DNA of 64,000 bases from Terfezia claveryi (GCA_015179025.1 WHUX01000011.1:186001-250000); one strand, 5' to 3'. Positions 43,240 through 55,526 are shown, counted from the stretch's first letter. Program-made: numbers and translations. The notes: generated by a model from the sequence alone, not told the origin.

Positions 43240-46200
43240 TTTGGTCTCCTTGGTGCGTTGCTTGAGAGAAGCCCAGAAGGAACGGTCTCTCAATGTCGTG
43301 AATCCTGATCTCGCTGTAACCAACGATCGATGCGGGTGATAACTATCTTGTCCGAGCTCCCTACCACAGAGACAAGATGTCCTTGTTGCCTTATATTATT
43401 TCCACGACTGACGTCAGATTGATACACTTTGTATCAGATGCCACTCAATCCCAGCTGCATAAATATTAGCGAGCACGCTTAGGGTGAATTTGAAATACCA
43501 TCCTCAAAGCCCCCCCAGTAGAGTTTAAATAGAAGAAGAATTCGTAAGAGAGAAGGGTGCAACTAACTGAATATCTGACTGATATATTTCCAATCTTGGA
43601 CTTATGTATCAGGGGGGGTAGAAATGTGGATGTATAATGTCCCGCTGACGTGCCTAAAAGTGCTTTGCTGTTTCGTGAGTTTGCTGGCTTGTTCTCGGTA
43701 ACACTATTGACAGCCTTGTATGTCTCTGGCTCAAACTACACAATTGCTTCCTCTATACCCCACTGAAATCGAATGGACATTGAACGAAGGACGCATCTGC
43801 TGTATATAAGTTTCTGTAGGGCATGTAGGGAATTGCCTTTGCCATTGATATATCCTTACTCCTTCTAGTGCTTATAGCTTACCAGTCGATCAACAAAGAC
43901 CGTCCTCCTTGCCTCTCGCCTCCCATAAAAGACGGGAAGCAGAAGCTAGACATGGAGAGCATTTGCAAGTCATTCAGCTTCTTTCGTTCCCTGTTGCCAT
44001 GCGAATATACTGCTTAACTCAGGTTAGGTAAGTTTACCTTTTGTGCTCCGAAAGTAAGGTGAGGTCAAAGCTGCAATACAGGTGTAAGCATGCATTTGGT
44101 CCTCTGGGGGACACATTGATAGAAAGATGCCCCAGTCCCCGGCAATGCATGCAGTTTGGTTGGTAAGCAAGCAACATAAACTCCCGCTGCACTTAAGACA
44201 AATACGTATACACAACACTTCATCCCATTGTTTGCGGCGAAATCCTGATGTCATCTTCTGCTGTTATGCATAAATGAGCTCAGATGGTGAAGATAAACCT
44301 GCGTACCAACTATATGGCAGTTATGAACTGTGCGCAACTGGCGATTGCTTCCTCGCAATTGTGCAACAATTTGAATATGCCATAAACTGAGTGTAACCCG
44401 ATTTGTATTATCCACGCGATGATTACATGTCAAGCAACTGCATTTTGAAAATTCATGCTAAAAGTCTTTATTTTTGACATACCGGCAGGACGGTTGTGGT
44501 AAATGATTTTCCATGGCCAGTTCTATCAGGTAGTCTTTCGAATGGACGGTAAATAACAATGATGCCATACAGTAGCTCGCAAAGAGTCAGCTGGCCATGG
44601 TCAAGCTTTGTAAAGTGTTTACCACGAACAATGTAGGCATAAACAAAGGTCCATCCACTGATAATCGACACTTACTTAATTCATGTCCATACTGAGGGAG
44701 GTTTCGAACGCCAGTTCTATGTTGTCTCAAGCTTGTTGGTCAGCTACCAGACTATGTTCCTACGCGCACTTTGTTAACTCCCAGAGAAAGAGTCCAGAAC
44801 ATGCTAGTCCAATCCATACCCAAGTAGCGCATGAAGAGGGTATAAATAGGTGAGGGGATATATGAACGGAGCGCAAATGCTAGAAAGGGGCAAGAGAACA
44901 TAATAATCAGGGATTTACCTCACGCAATTGTATGAAGGGACGGACAGCAAGTATAGTTGAGTACGCGATATCCCTTAAAACTTATCTCCCTATAGGATTA
45001 GTTTCCAACGAAAAAGAAAGAACCTGAGGGCGGTTCATATAAATTAGAGAACCAACATTCCACCATAGGCAAGCGTATACGTAACATAGGTGTAAGTAGA
45101 GATAATGTGCCCACATGCACAATACAGGGTCCTACCCAGGAGGATTTCATTCGGAACCCGGGGTCACACTACCTAGTGTGAATATGAAGAGGGCTAAAAG
45201 AGGAAGTAAAAATTAACTGTACAAACAGGTGATTATCCAAACTTCTATTGTAATGATTTGATATACCCCCGCATAGAAGTCCTTTCAGTATTGTCTCAGT
45301 CTCGGTAATATTTTATATTATCAAACTCAGGGCTTATTGGTTGGCACGTGCCAACGTGACTAGTAGGATTACTCTCGCAGGTTTGCCTAGAAAGGAAATA
45401 TATGGTTAAGTGTTGAGACATGGATGACCGAATTGGAAAGAGATGATGGAACGGGATACCTATAAGCGGCCAGACCGCACTCGTACATAATTTTTCCTCA
45501 GAGCACTAGGACCATAGCATACAAGTGTATAGAGATACCAAGATTCCTTGCCTCGTAATATTACAGATAGAACCCCAGCAAATGCTACAAGTTGAACATT
45601 CTTGACCAAAGATCTCTAGCCTATACATGGATTATAAGATATTCCCTGACCAGGTGCCGATGTTCTCAGTATTTAAGACTTCCAATCCGGCTTGCTTGAG
45701 ATCTATGCAGGCAGGATCGAAATTTCAGGTGTAGACCCTGGTCATATCAGCTGTGTGGTGAATAGCACTTTGTACGACACCAGATGCTTATGGCGCCATG
45801 AAAGCTCGAACAACACCACCCTGTGGAACTCGGTGGCCAATTGCCGATGATTGGGGTATACACGACAGGGGAGGAAATGGTAACAACTGGATCATGCTAT
45901 TAGGTTTATCACCAGTGTTCATAGCAAAGGCAAAACCGAAGTGTAGTGCAGGTGCAGGGTAAGCATGCATGAGCTTAAAATCTTAGTATTCTTGGAGACG
46001 AGGGCTGATTGAATGCAGGGGCACCATTTAGAGACGTCAGGTATTGGCTGAGATATGCCACTGGCATGATAAGCAGAGGGTGCCTTTAGCTTGCAATTCT
46101 GAATGGAAATTAGGCATCTCATCAAGATCGGCTTATAAACCAGTGTACATGAATCTGCAAGGGTACGCTATGTCATTAGGCAAATCTTGGATGGCCATCC

Positions 46201-46602
46201 TAGCATTGAATGTTGCTTACGGTAGCATGGGTCCACACAGTATTATCAAACCTCAGCAGTAGGAGCCATTAAGGCAGTGTCTGACAATCTTGCCGTTGAT
46301 TGAAAATTTGCTTATCATTTCTAAATAGGTACCGCTTCAGGTCATCACCTCCATCCCCGGGCCATATACATTCTGCAATAAATTTTTTTAGGGGTCTTGC
46401 AACATCAAAGAGCTATCTCAAAGGTTACATTATAGTTGCATTGTCCAAGCCAAAGCCAATTCCTAGTAGATATCTCACCTGCTGCGTTTGAATACCTCCA
46501 ATTGGTGGTAAGGTAGCATCAGAATCGAAGAAAAACCCAGTAGGTAGAGTCGAGTATCCAAAGGAGAAACATGGAGTGTAACGAGTAATACAAAAGGGAA
46601 AA
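43240..46602. other. Long gene-poor region
   Basis: About 3.4 kb downstream of the NPL4 relic and upstream of the hydrolase gene. Several minus-strand frames (44024-44254, 44468-44671, 45788-45970) look weakly protein-like but match nothing, and stops break the region in all frames. It may contain further decayed sequence. I found no terminal repeats. Confidence 0.4.
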
Positions 46603-47130
46603 AACTTGATTCCCAGCGGGACTTCTAAATATGGTGCGTATCGGTCGTACAAGTAGCCTATCCTTTGCTACCACTTGCTCGCCAAAAGTTGATGAAGTTA
46701 TCAATCAAGCTGGGTCAGAGAGTTCGACATGATCCACCATTCCGAAGTCTTGTAGTTTTAGGGTGATAGCACTTGGTTGACATTTTACACAAATTCCGTC
46801 TGGCCATGCAGCATGTCCTGATGGCATTGCCTTTTCACCCTAAGTATGGTTCCGTCAACGGTGGTATGTATGATGTTGGATTTTCTGGCTTATTCGTGGC
46901 CTTGGTTGATCTTCTTGAGGTAGGAATGAATCGAAAGGTGCTTAATCCTCTTTTCTGCAAGATATGCAGCATCCTCTAATGGCATGCAGTGATCACACAT
47001 CCCCTTCGGCCCATGCTTACACATCTTGTGGTCTCTTCCTCTTGGTATTTTCCCATCCTGCTTCCAAGAGTGTTGACTATTGGGCCTTGCTTGACCGACT
47101 CCCATGGATTTGTCAGTTTCTTGATTTCGT
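46603..47130 (-). pseudogene. NPL4: NPL4 relic (Cdc48-Ufd1-Npl4 cofactor), multiply frameshifted
   Basis: Reading the minus strand, stretches of Npl4 appear in order but in changing frames: NPWESVK, then [13 protein letters not shown] and [18 protein letters not shown] (the zinc-finger domain), [16 protein letters not shown], then [20 protein letters not shown], then [19 protein letters not shown] with MVDHVEL, then [14 protein letters not shown], then GYLYDRYAPYLEVPLGIK at the start of the MPN-like domain. Breaks lie near 47075, 46902, 46835, 46708 and 46660. Several are one- or two-base shifts with no room for an intron. The N-terminal ubiquitin-like domain and the rest of the MPN domain are not recognisable. 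Npl4 helps Cdc48/p97 extract ubiquitinated proteins and is essential in yeast, so a working copy should exist elsewhere in the genome. Confidence 0.85.
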
Positions 47131-47931
47131 CTTCCGGGTCTTTTGGTTGGCATTGCCTGTCCATTAAGGCGACCGCTGGACTGCTCAATTTTTGGTTGAG
47201 GTTTTGTTTCTTTGTCTCCTTTATCATCTTTGGAATATCTGAGAAAGAGCAGGTCTCCATGTCTGCAAAGCGAGTATTAATCTGGGGCTGGTGGAGATGA
47301 CAAGAGATAATGGATTAACCCCAGGTATGAAAACACCCATCAACTACCCACTAGCCCCTCACCGTATCAGTACATATTCCAACCAGATTATATGGATGGC
47401 ATGGCCAAGTATATAAGGTGCTCCGTAGTTGACTTCGATCCAGTGGGCTCCATCAGTATCAAAAACGAAGTATTACCATTAAAAGTATATACTGTACCAG
47501 GTGAGAATACTGACGAACAATTGATTCGTTTGCTGCAAGCGCCAGGTCTGGTGGGGAAACTCTTTGCGGGGTATAGACTGTGTGCATTGACTGAAAGCTG
47601 GGATGCAGAAGACGACGTAACGGACGGGGACGGTCACGTGCATCACCTTCCCCAAACTTGTGTCTTAGTCAGCAGCCACTAAACTTTAGAGGACACGGTG
47701 CCTTTGCAGCCGCATTTAGTGTACGAGTTGAAAGTTCACCAACTTGCAGCCACGAAACTAAGTATTTACAGAAAACGAAACAATTGTTCGTTGGTATCCT
47801 CATTCAGAGTTGAAGAACATAATATCAATAGGGGATTTCGTAAACCCCCCGACTCAGTGCTTGCACGCAAGTAGCTCAAAATTACAATCCTTCCGGCCAA
47901 ACAAGGGACATTTGCTCATTGATTTTCTGCA
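47131..47931. other. Intergenic between NPL4 relic and SEC66
   Basis: May hold the decayed 5' part of the NPL4 relic on the minus strand (a few more Lys/Glu-rich codons to about 47240). A plus-strand 96-codon frame at 47392-47682 looks somewhat protein-like (NEVLPLKVYTVPGENTDEQL) but matches nothing. The SEC66 promoter lies at the right end. Confidence 0.4.
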
Positions 47932-48816
47932 ATGGCGAAGCTTAGCATACTGGCCCCTCTGGTATACATTGCGGTTCTTGTGGGGTCTTTGGCAGTGTTC
48001 TCCTCACTATACCGGAAGCGAAAAGCCAGTATGTACCATCTTCTCCGATCAAAATATGTGTGCTAACATTGTAATTCAGATAGAGCTGCTTCTCTTGAGC
48101 CCTGGTTCCCCACTCATACTGCTCGCGATGTCTACCTTACCCTTTTACATATGGACCCTCCCGTTCCAGCCTCTCTCCTGAAGGCTGCCCTTCTCCGCCG
48201 AGCTACCGAGGACATCCACCGAATAATTACTATTCGTTCGGCAAAGCAGGCTTTGGCGCAGCTCCTCCAGCGGGGTAGTATCGGGGATGACCTTTGGACT
48301 AGATTCACTGCTGCCGAGAAAGAAATCGAAGAGGCAAGAACCTACCACTACTACTTACATCCCACCTGAAGATATTCTAATATTCCCTTTCAGGAACTCC
48401 GTGATGTCGTCATGGAAGCCAATGCCTTCAAACAGGACTGGGGTGCGACCATTTTCCAGAGCGCAAACGAAATGCTCCTCAACGAAAAACTCCGTGAGCG
48501 TGCTGCCGAAGTCACAACCCAAGCTGCCAACGAGCGTGCCTGGTGGGACGAGAAACGTGAACGAGTCCAGCGTGAGCTCCTTTCTTCAGCCTCCGATTCC
48601 CCAGCTACTTCCAGCGCAACCCCCGCAACCTCTGGTATTGGAAGCGCAAGGAGTGAGGAGGAGGCGCTTGTTGCCGATGAGGAGAAGACTCCAAGCCCAG
48701 CTGCCACTGCCGGAGGGCTCAGGCCAGGCACGCCGAGCAAAGCAGCAGCGAGGCCACAGACACCGACGACTCCGGGTGGAAGAAAGAAGGGTAAGAGGGG
48801 CACACCAAAGAGATAA
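47932..48816 (+). CDS. SEC66: Sec66 (Sec71), Sec63-complex subunit of the ER translocon
   Basis: Three exons (47932-48028, 48080-48333, 48394-48816) give 257 residues. A single N-terminal transmembrane helix (residues ~5-26, LAPLVYIAVLVGSLAVFSSL) is followed by a cytosolic basic YRKRK. Next come the family segment WFPTHTARDVYLTLL, HMDPPVPASLLKAALLRRATEDIHRI and the helical EKEIEEELRDVVMEANAFKQDWG. The last ~80 residues are a Ser/Thr/Pro-rich tail ending in a basic GGRKKGKRGTPKR. Sec66 works with Sec62 and Sec63 in post-translational import of proteins into the ER. The second intron (48334-48393) begins with GC, not GT (GCAAGA), and ends CAG. No GT exists near the boundary that would keep the frame, so it is a real GC-AG intron. 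The protein is otherwise normal for the family. Confidence 0.93.
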
Positions 48817-49984
48817 TTTTCCTGACCGGTTTTTTTCCTTCATGATTCTAAATTAATGAGGGATTCTTCTTCGTGAGGAGGAGTATTGTTGAGGTGGCCA
48901 GGTGGCCTTTGTGGCTAAAACCATATTATCAAAATTGATAGCCCTCCCTTTATGATAAGCTGGAAAAGGGTTAGGTGAAAGGTGAGGTAACGCGTTATAT
49001 TGGTTTTTACTTCTACCATTTATCTCTACGTTCCCGCCCGGTTCCCCTCCAGTTTGAGTTTTTACAGCCTGATTTTTTTTTTTCTGTGCATCCCCTTCAT
49101 TTATACGTTTTTGTTTGTGCTTTGAGTTTTTACTTGTCGTTTGGGGGAGTTTTTGCTATACATCTATTGCTTTTCTGTTCCTACGAGTACCTTTTATTAG
49201 GTAGTTATGTTTCGCAAGAGAAAATTATTTAGATGGCTGTTGAATCATGATCTTCAAGAATGATCCTAATGTAATGAAGAACTACTTAACTATAGCTACA
49301 TAAGGTGTGGTTGCGATTGCGCTGCTTTTACAGAGATGCTATAGGTTACCCTCATGTGCACAATATTAATGGTTACCCTGAACCCTTTTTCTTCGCTTTC
49401 CCTCGCCGGAGTGCGCACCGCCAAAAATTAATCCAATGCACCCTATAAAAGAGCTACTGTTACCTTTCATGATAGTTAAGTAAGCGTTTGAAATACTCTC
49501 CCCCGAATTACGTCTAACCACTGAGGGCTTAGGTAACGCAATCAACCTGAGAGCCTGTAGTCTCCACTATACATAGATGTTTCGCATCAATTGTGAGCTC
49601 CGGTCCATGCTGAGTCCAAAAGGGACCAATTAGAAAGATAGTTGCAAATTCAATCTGAGGATATCCAACGCCCACTGTGATCAAATGTACCTCACCGTTG
49701 CTGGCGCCGCGAATTACAGCACTAACGTTCTCCTTGCCCTGTAATTTTGCGTTTGGGTTCTGAAATCAGGTCTGAAAGGGACTGGAGAGATTAAAATTGT
49801 AGCTGAGATAGACGTCCTCCGCTAGTGGGCTGCTTGCACAAGAAAAATGGAATTGAAGCCAACCCACCCACTCTCTTTTATTCATTTAGCAGGGGTCATG
49901 TCAATAGACCACTGTGCCTTCTGAGATTCAGGTTCCCCCCACTTTTTGTTTATATATATGTATATTATACATATCCATCCAGCG

Positions 49985-50019
<35 letters not shown>

Positions 50020-50596
50020 AATATTAGGATAGTAGCAAGTCTAGCCCTCAACCCCCTAAGGCAGATAGATATCGTTAAGTGTTACTCACGGTAGGATAGC
50101 ATATGTCTAACGAGGGTCTGATCGAGACAGCATATGTCCTCAGCATCACCATAGCTGCTTGGGGGAAAGAAGATGGACATGATTACGAATTAGGAACTTA
50201 GAAGGTTCAAATTGAACAGCCCACCAGAGCTGCCAAATGAAGTTCTTTTGGCAGAGGCAACGGGCTTACATTATATGCTATGGCTGAAGAAAACCCCTTC
50301 AAGTACATCTTAATCCCCTTACTGCTATTCAAGTGGTCAATTGAAGTTCTATCCCCAATTCACAAAAATGGCGACGTGGTGAGGATGTAAATTAAAAATT
50401 AATCGGGTTATATAAGGACTATTACCCTGAATCACAGCAATATTTAAGAATGTATGCCTGACTATACTGAAAATTTGGAGCCCTAATCGTTTAAGCTGTC
50501 GTTTATTAAACTTTCTTCTGAAGCAGGCATAATATAACTATAATGTATTCTATCATATACTATATTTACTTCTCCAATTCTGTCACATATACCATC
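48817..50596. other. Intergenic, AT-rich, no gene recognised
   Basis: Convergent 3' ends of SEC66 and ALG12. It contains a 32-nt poly(T) run (49987-50018) and two TTACCCTGA motifs (49373-49381, 50422-50430). No protein recognised. Confidence 0.45.
49987..50018 (+). repeat. Poly(T) run, 32 nt
   Basis: Longest homopolymer in the window. On the minus strand it is a poly(A) run; no recognisable retroelement lies beside it. Confidence 0.9.
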
Positions 50597-52574
50597 CTAC
50601 ACAAGTACCTTCCCGAGCTCCTCCCCCCTCCCTTCGGGCACCTTCTTCAAAATCCACACCATATCCTCCATCTCCACCCCCAACCACCACCCCTTCAACA
50701 TCGGCCTCCCAATCCTCTCCAACATCCCCCACAGCTTCGCCATTGCATTCTTCCACCCGGGCCCCATACACACCTCTCCACCACCAGTCTCTTCCCCAGG
50801 CCGATAAATCCTCACCTGCTTCAATCCCCGAACTACATCCACGACTTCCCACTTCCCAATTACCCTTGCCGGACCGGACGAGGAAAGGACCCAATCGACG
50901 GAATCCCAGAAGGAGGGTGTGAGGATAGTCATTGGATTTTCGGTTTTGTCGAAGCGGATTTGAGACGAGGTAGTGGAGCAGGAGGAGGGTTCAAACCATT
51001 CTTCCTCTTTCACCTTCTTTCCCGAGGAGAGTAGGGGGTAGAGAGGCTCGTCTTGGAGGAATCGGGTTGCGCCCGTCATGCATACAGGTACATCAAGGTG
51101 CACAGTAACAGGTCCCCTGTGGGTATTAGGATATTGCGGGAGAAGGGTATGTAGCCGCGAGAGCGCCTCCCCGCCAGGATAGTTCATAGAAGAAATCAAC
51201 AATATCGCTGTACTTCCTGCGAATGTAGCAATCACCGAAATTACAAGCAGAAAAGCCAATACTGGAGCCTTCCCGCGGCGGACCCAAATCTGGTTGGCCC
51301 CAAGCGCAGCAGAAAGGGTAATATGCGGGACTACATAAACAATAAATCTCCACTCTTTATGCGCCAGGTACGAATACCCCGCTACAAATGATAACACAGG
51401 GAGTAACAAAGCCGCGGCCGGCCTACTCAGAGCAGGATGTGACAGTGCAATTGGCAACAGAAACAGTAGAGCAAACGGGTTCATTAACAGCTTGGGTATA
51501 CTCGACGTGAAATACGTATACCAAGGACTTGTACCCCACTGGGAAGCTGAGCCTTCGATGGCGTTGAAGTGGAATGCACTGTACTCTGGCCAGATGAGGC
51601 CAAGGGTTCTTGTGAGGATGGGAGTGGTAAATATAGGCGGGGTAATTTTGGCAGAGTAGGATTGCCAGAAGCAGGAATCGATGGTGAGGGTAAGAGCGAG
51701 CCCAACGGCGGCGCCACAGAGGCCGGCAGGGATGATTACCCGCAGGATGGAGGTCCGTCGTTGGAGGAGTAGGGAGAGGATTTGGGTTATAAGGAGGAGG
51801 GTGATTTCGGAGCGGAAGATGATGCCGGTTATTGTGAGGAGGCCAATGCCGAGGCATTGGGAGCGGTGGTAGGAGTGGATGCTCTGGGTGGGGTGGAGGA
51901 GGAATTGTTGAAGGGCGGTGGTTGCTGTGGGGGTGGGGGTGTTAATTAGAGGGTATATCTGATAGGGCACAGACGAAACACGACTCACTGAGTGCGAACG
52001 CGAACATGTTTGGGAGTGTTCGGGAGGCATAGAAAAGGACATGAAATTGCGTTGCCTGCAGGAGGATATACCAATTCGCTACTCCTTGTCCAAAAGCTCC
52101 TCGCGCTGCTCGGGCATAAGACATGAGAGCTAAGGCGTTCAGAAGGCCCAGTACACCTCTGACTGCCCGACCCACCTCTATTAGATTCTATAGGATCAAC
52201 CGGAGTATTGCAGATGTGTACCGATGACCTGCTCATTCACCAACCCTTCCATGAGCGTGATAAATGGCTTCGACAAGCCAGCTAACACCAACGCCCCAAC
52301 GAACGTCCTGGGAACCACTCCGGGAAAGCTAAAGTGATCATATTCGGCCTTGAAAAGGGCTTCTGCGTCGGGGGAACGAGGGTCTGGGATGCCGTAGCGG
52401 ATGATATCGTGCACGGCCTGGAGGTTGAAGGATTCTTCGACTTTGGAGTATGGGGCGAGGAGGAGGTGGAGGAGAATGGCAGCTGGGATGAGTATGGGGA
52501 GGAGGTGATCTGATGGAAGTTTAGTAATTGAATTCTGGAAAGGGGGTAGGATTTATGCTACCGATGAGAGCCAT
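50597..52574 (-). CDS. ALG12: Alg12, dolichol-P-mannose alpha-1,6-mannosyltransferase
   Basis: Four exons (52562-52574, 52222-52509, 51989-52177, 50597-51924) give 605 residues, normal for Alg12. This polytopic ER enzyme adds the eighth mannose to the lipid-linked oligosaccharide used for N-glycosylation (GT22 family). Landmarks in order: KVEESFN (residues ~27-33, the luminal loop with the catalytic acidic pair), YDHFSFPGVVPRTF, NWYILLQATQFHVLFYASR, IIFRSEI, and HKEWRFIVYVVP. About ten or more hydrophobic segments are spread through the first 400 residues; the C-terminal 150 are soluble and luminal or cytosolic. Exon 1 is just 13 nt (MALI plus one base). The last acceptor lies at CCCACAG, 43 nt past an earlier candidate AG at the end of CCCTATCAG, which would run into a stop. 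Start codon context is CACAATGGC. Confidence 0.93.
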
Positions 52575-52870
52575 TGTGAAGCCTGTGGAATAGCCCCCAC
52601 AGCTGTGTCGAGTTGCGGTTCAGATGTTGGAACCCGGGCGTTGCGCCAGGCTCGAGGCTTGATTTGGAGCCGCAATTATACATGTGGGTGAGGGTGTGCA
52701 GATCAATTTGTATAGTTGGGACACGCCAGAAGGGTTTATGTGTGCAGTGTATACATGCGATATCAAAAAGAGATATACATTGGTAATCGTTTGTAGTGGA
52801 ATATACGTAACGAAACCATCGAATGCCCAACCTAACGAATATCCACGAATACACCTTGGGCTCCCTCCTC

Positions 52871-53455
52871 TTAATCAGGCCTCCTGGTAGCAAAATTCTC
52901 TAGATCCTGTCTCGTCGCCACTCCCAACACAAATCTCCGCCTGTCATCCGTTACAACCGCAAACTCTCTCCCATCCTCACTCAGGAATTCGTCTAGCTCC
53001 TCCAAAGGTGTATCTGGAGTAATAACTTTATACACCCTTCCCTTCGTCCTGAACCGGTTCATAGCCTTTGACACTTGGTCTGACTCTGATAATTTTCCCT
53101 CCTGAAGCATTTTCTTGATCTTCTCAACATCAAGGTATCCCAGTAAAGATCGGGTTCTTGCAGAGATGACTGTGAGTTGCGAGAAGTCTCTGTCGTATGA
53201 CAGCCCGAGTGCATTGCCTACGGAAGATTCGGGGGTGATTGAGAGAGCTGGCGCGAGGTCTAGATCTTCGATTGTTGCCTGTGGAGCTCAAAAAGTGAGT
53301 TAAATCGAAGTAGCCAGCTATGGTGGGGTAGTGGGATATGTTGGGGCATCACTTACCCCACGGTATCTTGAAGCCAGGGACTTTCTGGGTGATGAAGTGG
53401 AAGGCTGGGGCATTCCGGGCGATATCCCCATGGGTATCATTGGCGCAACTGACAT
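52871..53455 (-). CDS. Small CBS-domain protein
   Basis: Two exons (53357-53455, 52871-53278) give 168 residues: a short Pro/Ser-rich N-terminus (GISPGMPQPSTSS), then a pair of CBS motifs. The first spans about residues 34-90 with DLAPALSITPESSV and LTVISARTRSLLGYL. The second spans 95-165 with YKVITPDTPLEELDEFL, FAVVTDDRRRFVLGVATRQDLENF. CBS pairs bind adenosine nucleotides or S-adenosylmethionine and act as sensors; here there is no catalytic domain. Close relatives are common in filamentous fungi as uncharacterised single-domain proteins, so the ligand is unknown. It shares a 543-bp divergent promoter with the phosphate carrier gene. The splice is phase 0 and restores RGATIEDL. Confidence 0.88.
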
Positions 53456-53998
53456 CTTGTGGATGTTTGCTTGGAGGTATAGCTTGAAATATTGTTGCTC
53501 TCTTGTCTTCTGGTGAAGATGGAACTTGGGAACTAAGCTACATTTGGTACATGCCATAGAGATTCGCACATCAACCATATGTTCTTCAGTATTTGCAAGA
53601 ATTATGTCTCATTCTACCGCCTGTGCATTTCTGCAACCTAAAAGCATCTATATTGCCCAAGCGGACAAACTACAAGCCACAGTCCCGCCGTTAATTGCAA
53701 AGAACTCGTTTGGTCTCACTCATAACCATGCTTATACAGCTTTACGTCACATGTATCGAACTTGTTTGCTCAGAATAAGCTGCGGACTGCTCCTAGATTT
53801 CTCCGTATATGCCCAGGCATCCGGCTGTTCACTCGTTGCACATGACATGCCGAATTCCTTCTGAAGCTTATTATAACTTTTGATCTCATATATATTTCCG
53901 TCCTGTATCTCTTCCGAATATCCATATACCCAATGTGCGCTCCACCTTAAGCTAATACCATCCCCGGAATAAAGAAGCTTTCAGTCCCTTGTATCAAG
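53456..53998. promoter_or_regulatory. Divergent promoter region of the CBS-domain gene and phosphate carrier
   Basis: 543 bp between two start codons pointing outward. No separate gene is seen. Co-regulation is possible but unproven, and I see no clear TATA or known factor site. Confidence 0.4.
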
Positions 53999-55526
53999 AT
54001 GCCTTTTCCTTTCTGGTGCCCATCTCAGCAAGCCCTGGCCGCTTTTCCTATCCCATCTACAGAACGATTTAGGAGGAGTAAGGCCAATGCTTCAGAACTC
54101 TACCCAATTATGAGCGTTGCGGACCGAGCAAAGGAGCTGTCACAAGAAGCTAGTCATGAGCTTGCAAAAGCCTCTGCTAAGGCCCCAGAAAAAGTTGGAG
54201 GCATTGAGCTACATTCCCCCAAGTTCTATGCTACTTGTACTTTGGGTGGTTTGCTTGCTTGTGTAAGTTGGCCCTATGATTAGGTCGGTTGGAATTGACG
54301 GGCCATTTGTTGACAAGTTACTTGTAGGGCTTGACACATACGGCCGTTACGCCTCTAGATTTGGTGAAATGCCGACGGCAGGTGGACCCAAAGCTGTACA
54401 AGGGGAATTTGGAAGCGTGGAAGTTGATCGGAAGAGCTGAGGGTTTTCGAGGAATTATGACGGGGTGGTCACCAACATTCTTTGGATACTCTGTATGTTG
54501 AGTTGAGATACCTGGAAGCTTGGTATACCTGGAAGCTTTGTATACCTAGAGTGAGCGAGCTAATATATCTAACAGGCACAAGGTGCATTCAAATATGGTG
54601 GTTATGAGTTCTTTAAGAAATTCTATTAGTAAACCTTCTCAAGCCCATACCCAATGGCTATCACCATACTCACTGGTATCAATACTATAGTGACCTCCTT
54701 GGCCCTGAGAAGGCGTACAAATACAAAACCTGGGTATACCTAGCTGGATCTGCCAGTGCAGAATTCATTGCCGATGTTGCACTCTGCCCATTCGAGGCAG
54801 TGAAGGTCCGGATGCAAACCACCATCCCACCAGCTTTCGCCGGCACATTTTCCGGCATCAGTTCTATCGTGGGAAAGGAAGGAGTTGCTGGGTGAGTTCC
54901 TTGAAATTATTAGCTAATCTGCATATCACTTATTGCATATTATAGCCTCTATAAAGGATTATATCCCCTATGGGGTCGACAAATCCCATATACCATGATG
55001 AAGTTCGCCTCCTTTGAAACCGTCGTCGATATGATTTATAACTACCTTCCTGGCAAGAAATCCGACTATGGAAAGCTCGCACAAACCGGTGTTTCCTTTG
55101 CAGGAGGTTATATTGCTGGTATTCTCTGTGCTATCGTTTCCCATCCTGCTGATGTACGCCCCACTCCATGTCATGAGCCTCTTCTCAATTTCTCCCGATA
55201 CTAACATTCCAATAGGTCATGGTATCTAAACTTAACACCAACCGCGCCCCTGGAGAGTCTTCCAGTGCAGCCGTGAGCCGGATATACAAGGACATTGGGT
55301 TCAGAGGGCTCTGGAATGGTTTGCCTGTTCGGATTGTCATGATTGGTACCTTGACAGGATTGCAGTGGTTGATTTATGATTCGTTCAAGATCTTCTTTGG
55401 GTATTGCCCTGACTTCAAATCACGTGATAGAGTATTGATGCTGAATTTCTGAGGAAATGTAGATTGCCTTCGACTGGAGGTGACGTGAAGCCACCACAGC
55501 TGACTAGCAAAGAGAAGACCATGTAG
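53999..55526 (+). CDS. Mitochondrial phosphate carrier (Mir1-like)
   Basis: Seven exons (53999-54262, 54328-54492, 54576-54628, 54691-54891, 54946-55153, 55216-55400, 55463-55526) give 379 residues. This is a six-helix mitochondrial carrier that imports phosphate with a proton for ATP synthesis. Its three repeats show the carrier signatures: [12 protein letters not shown] (repeat 1), [12 protein letters not shown] (repeat 2) and SHPADVMVSK (repeat 3), with the phosphate-carrier words [15 protein letters not shown] and [15 protein letters not shown]. The N-terminal ~70 residues, including [16 protein letters not shown], match the extended leader of filamentous fungal homologues, which is why I keep the ATG at 53999 and not the internal one at 54110. 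Exon 3 is only 53 nt and ends just before an apparent TAG, which the GTAAAC donor splits. Intron 2 contains a small direct repeat of a GGTATACCTGGAAGCTT-like unit. Confidence 0.95.

Noticed and set aside
46603..47240. NPL4 as an intact multi-exon gene
   Set aside because: Some frame changes occur within one or two bases with no space for an intron, and both ends of the protein are missing.
47392..47682. 96-codon plus-strand frame before SEC66
   Set aside because: Protein-like in part, but no recognised domain, poor start context and no splice partners. Left out as a gene.
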